Shown: positions 6,171 to 6,962 of the stretch, piece by piece
How the letters are laid out: every line of letters begins with the position of its first letter
Numbering within the stretch: the first letter of the stretch is position 1
DNA from: an uncultured Mediterranea sp.
GTDB lineage: Bacteria; Bacteroidota; Bacteroidia; Bacteroidales; Bacteroidaceae
Reading direction: 5' to 3'
DNA: 6,962 bases
NCBI RefSeq assembly: GCF_902493215.1
Contig: NZ_CABUOL010000036.1
Span: 1 to 6,962, forward strand
Notes under the pieces: model-generated
The model's database searches: none
Told to the model about the DNA's origin: nothing
What the model saw: the letters and a program-made list of their open reading frames with translations, nothing else
Translations under genes and position numbers: made by a program

Positions 6171-6190
6171 CGTACATACATGTGTGTACG
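6171..6190. promoter_or_regulatory. 20-base near-palindrome, candidate operator between divergent genes
   Basis: CGTACATACATGTGTGTACG differs from its own reverse complement only at positions 7 and 14, so 18 of 20 positions are symmetric. It lies about 55 bases upstream of the HTH start and 110 bases upstream of the primase-like gene, downstream of the minus-strand promoter at 6253-6283. The size and symmetry suit a dimeric HTH repressor, and the neighbouring HTH gene is the natural candidate to bind it. No terminator T-run follows on either strand. Confidence 0.5.
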
Positions 6191-6210
6191 GTCATCTGTT
6201 TTATAATCAC

Positions 6211-6218
6211 GAACTTTG
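6211..6218 (+). promoter_or_regulatory. Weak candidate -7 element for the primase-like gene (GAACTTTG)
   Basis: GAACTTTG matches TAnnTTTG at all fixed positions except the first. No TTG or TTTG is found at the expected 19-21 base spacing upstream; that area is occupied by the palindrome at 6171-6190, as would fit a repressed or activator-dependent promoter. The implied leader is about 75 bases. Confidence 0.25.
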
Positions 6219-6252
6219 AAGGGTATTCCTGGAAGATTCGGGAATTGCGATG

Positions 6253-6283
6253 CAAAATTAACAAATTAATAATCAGCACCAAA
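6253..6283 (-). promoter_or_regulatory. Bacteroides-type promoter for the HTH gene
   Basis: On the minus strand TTTG (6283-6280) and TAATTTTG (6260-6253) are exactly 19 bases apart, matching the Bacteroides consensus at every fixed position. Transcription would start near 6246 and give a leader of about 130 bases to the HTH start codon, with the 20-base palindrome inside it. The promoter sits in the A-rich leader just before the divergent gene at 6300. Confidence 0.7.
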
Positions 6284-6299
6284 AAAAACAAGTAAACAA

Positions 6300-6962
6300 A
6301 TGAATGAATTCAAAATGTCCCTGTTCCTCGCCCCCATTTCGCCGGTGAAGGACGGCGGCACGGGGCAAATCATCAAACCTGCCACCCTGAAACCCTACAA
6401 AACCATGACCCTGCAGGAAGTGTACCGGACGATAACCGCCAACACACGCCTGCAACTGCTCACCGACCGCGTGCGCCGGGCATTCGACAGCGGCGACCTA
6501 TCCGCCTACCGCGCCCTCAAACAGGAGCTTCTGCCCTACGTCACCCCCTGCGGCACGTTCGGCCGCCGGCGCAGCGACAGCCTTCTCGAAGCATCGGGAC
6601 TCGTAGTGGTGGACATCGACCACCTCGACTCCGCTGACGAAGCCGCCCGGCTGCGCCGCCAACTGTTCGAAGACCCGTTTCTTAGGCCGGAGCTGGTCTT
6701 CATCAGCCCCTGCGGACAGGGCGTAAAAGCCTTCGTGCCCTACACCCCCGACCCCGCCCTGCCGGATGTGCGCCAGAATGCCGCCGAAAGTATCCGATGG
6801 GCTATGGACTACGTGCAGTGCGTGTATGCCGACGGTAACCGCAACTCCGCCAAAGGCGTGGATACTTCCGGCAAGGACCTCGTGCGGGCCTGCTTCCTGA
6901 GTTACGACCCCGGTGCGCTCATAGCTACCCGGAATAATCTTTCTCCGGAAAATAATCCGCTA
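6300..6962 (+). CDS. BT4734/VirE_N family protein, archaeo-eukaryotic primase-like (PrimPol-type), C-terminus off the window
   Basis: The ATG at 6300 opens 221 codons without a stop to the window end. The sequence fits the BT4734-like (VirE N-terminal) family of Bacteroidota, which published analysis of the archaeo-eukaryotic primase superfamily placed among primase-polymerases. The expected motifs are present: motif I as VVVDID (102-107; D105, D107), motif II as SPCGQGVK (136-143), and motif III around VDTSGKDLVRACFLSYDP (187-204; D188, R196). An N-terminal helical part precedes them (about 38-98, with YVTPCGTFGRRRSD at 80-93). Such proteins are often fused to or followed by a DUF3987-type primase-helicase region, which would lie beyond the window. 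Base composition is visibly more GC-rich than the genes immediately upstream. The leader is A-rich with no Shine-Dalgarno site; M6 is an alternative start. The gene diverges from the HTH gene, sharing a 184-base region with a candidate operator. Substrate and biological role cannot be read from this fragment. Confidence 0.85.
   Translation, partial: MNEFKMSLFLAPISPVKDGGTGQIIKPATLKPYKTMTLQEVYRTITANTRLQLLTDRVRRAFDSGDLSAYRALKQELLPYVTPCGTFGRRRSDSLLEASGLVVVDIDHLDSADEAARLRRQLFEDPFLRPELVFISPCGQGVKAFVPYTPDPALPDVRQNAAESIRWAMDYVQCVYADGNRNSAKGVDTSGKDLVRACFLSYDPGALIATRNNLSPENNPL

Noticed and set aside
6202..6207. TATAAT on the plus strand, resembling an E. coli -10 box
   Set aside because: There is no -35 partner, and Bacteroides primary sigma factor uses TAnnTTTG instead.
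1..6962. CRISPR arrays, tRNA or rRNA genes, integrase genes or complete insertion sequences
   Set aside because: No regularly spaced long repeats, cloverleaf, rRNA-like segment, transposase or recombinase frame could be found on either strand.

Overview
The window looks like a chromosomal segment of a Bacteroides-type member of the Bacteroidales. The evidence is an Nramp transporter, YebC and PheT of Bacteroidota character, promoters matching the Bacteroides pattern (TTG/TTTG, 19 bases, TAnnTTTG), AT-rich leaders without strong Shine-Dalgarno sites, and a BT4734/VirE_N-type protein. The species cannot be named from this sequence alone.

Layout. Positions 1-1095 (minus) hold the N-terminal 365 codons of an Nramp Mn2+/Fe2+ transporter that runs off the left edge. 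Positions 1096-1397 carry no gene, but contain a 9-base periodic repeat and a large hairpin followed by a T-run, which probably terminates the next operon. Positions 1398-5127 (minus) form a compact housekeeping operon read right to left: pheT, a 74-residue two-helix membrane protein, yebC, and an 81-residue TSCPD protein overlapping yebC by one base. A TAACTTTG -7 element lies just upstream of pheT.

Positions 5201-6115 (minus) hold a decaying accessory module: a small HTH protein broken by a frameshift at a run of six G, an intact DUF6922-type protein with a near-perfect promoter of its own, and an AbiEii-type nucleotidyltransferase toxin gene. The toxin gene keeps its N-terminus and C-terminus in different frames and has lost its middle. 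From 6300 (plus, divergent) begins a BT4734/VirE_N protein with archaeo-eukaryotic primase (PrimPol-like) motifs, which runs off the right edge. The divergent intergenic region has a strong minus-strand promoter and a 20-base near-palindrome that is a good operator candidate.

How it fits together. The pheT-yebC-TSCPD block serves translation (Phe-tRNA charging and probably ribosome rescue on difficult sequences) and is core genome. Everything right of about 5200 is accessory: an antitoxin-like gene outliving its toxin, a regulator that may be switched by a G-tract, and a primase-like gene of the kind linked to Bacteroides mobile or defence-like loci. The most interesting points are the G6 frameshift, where a -1 slip or one extra G restores an 88-residue protein, the internally deleted toxin, and the palindrome between regulator and primase.
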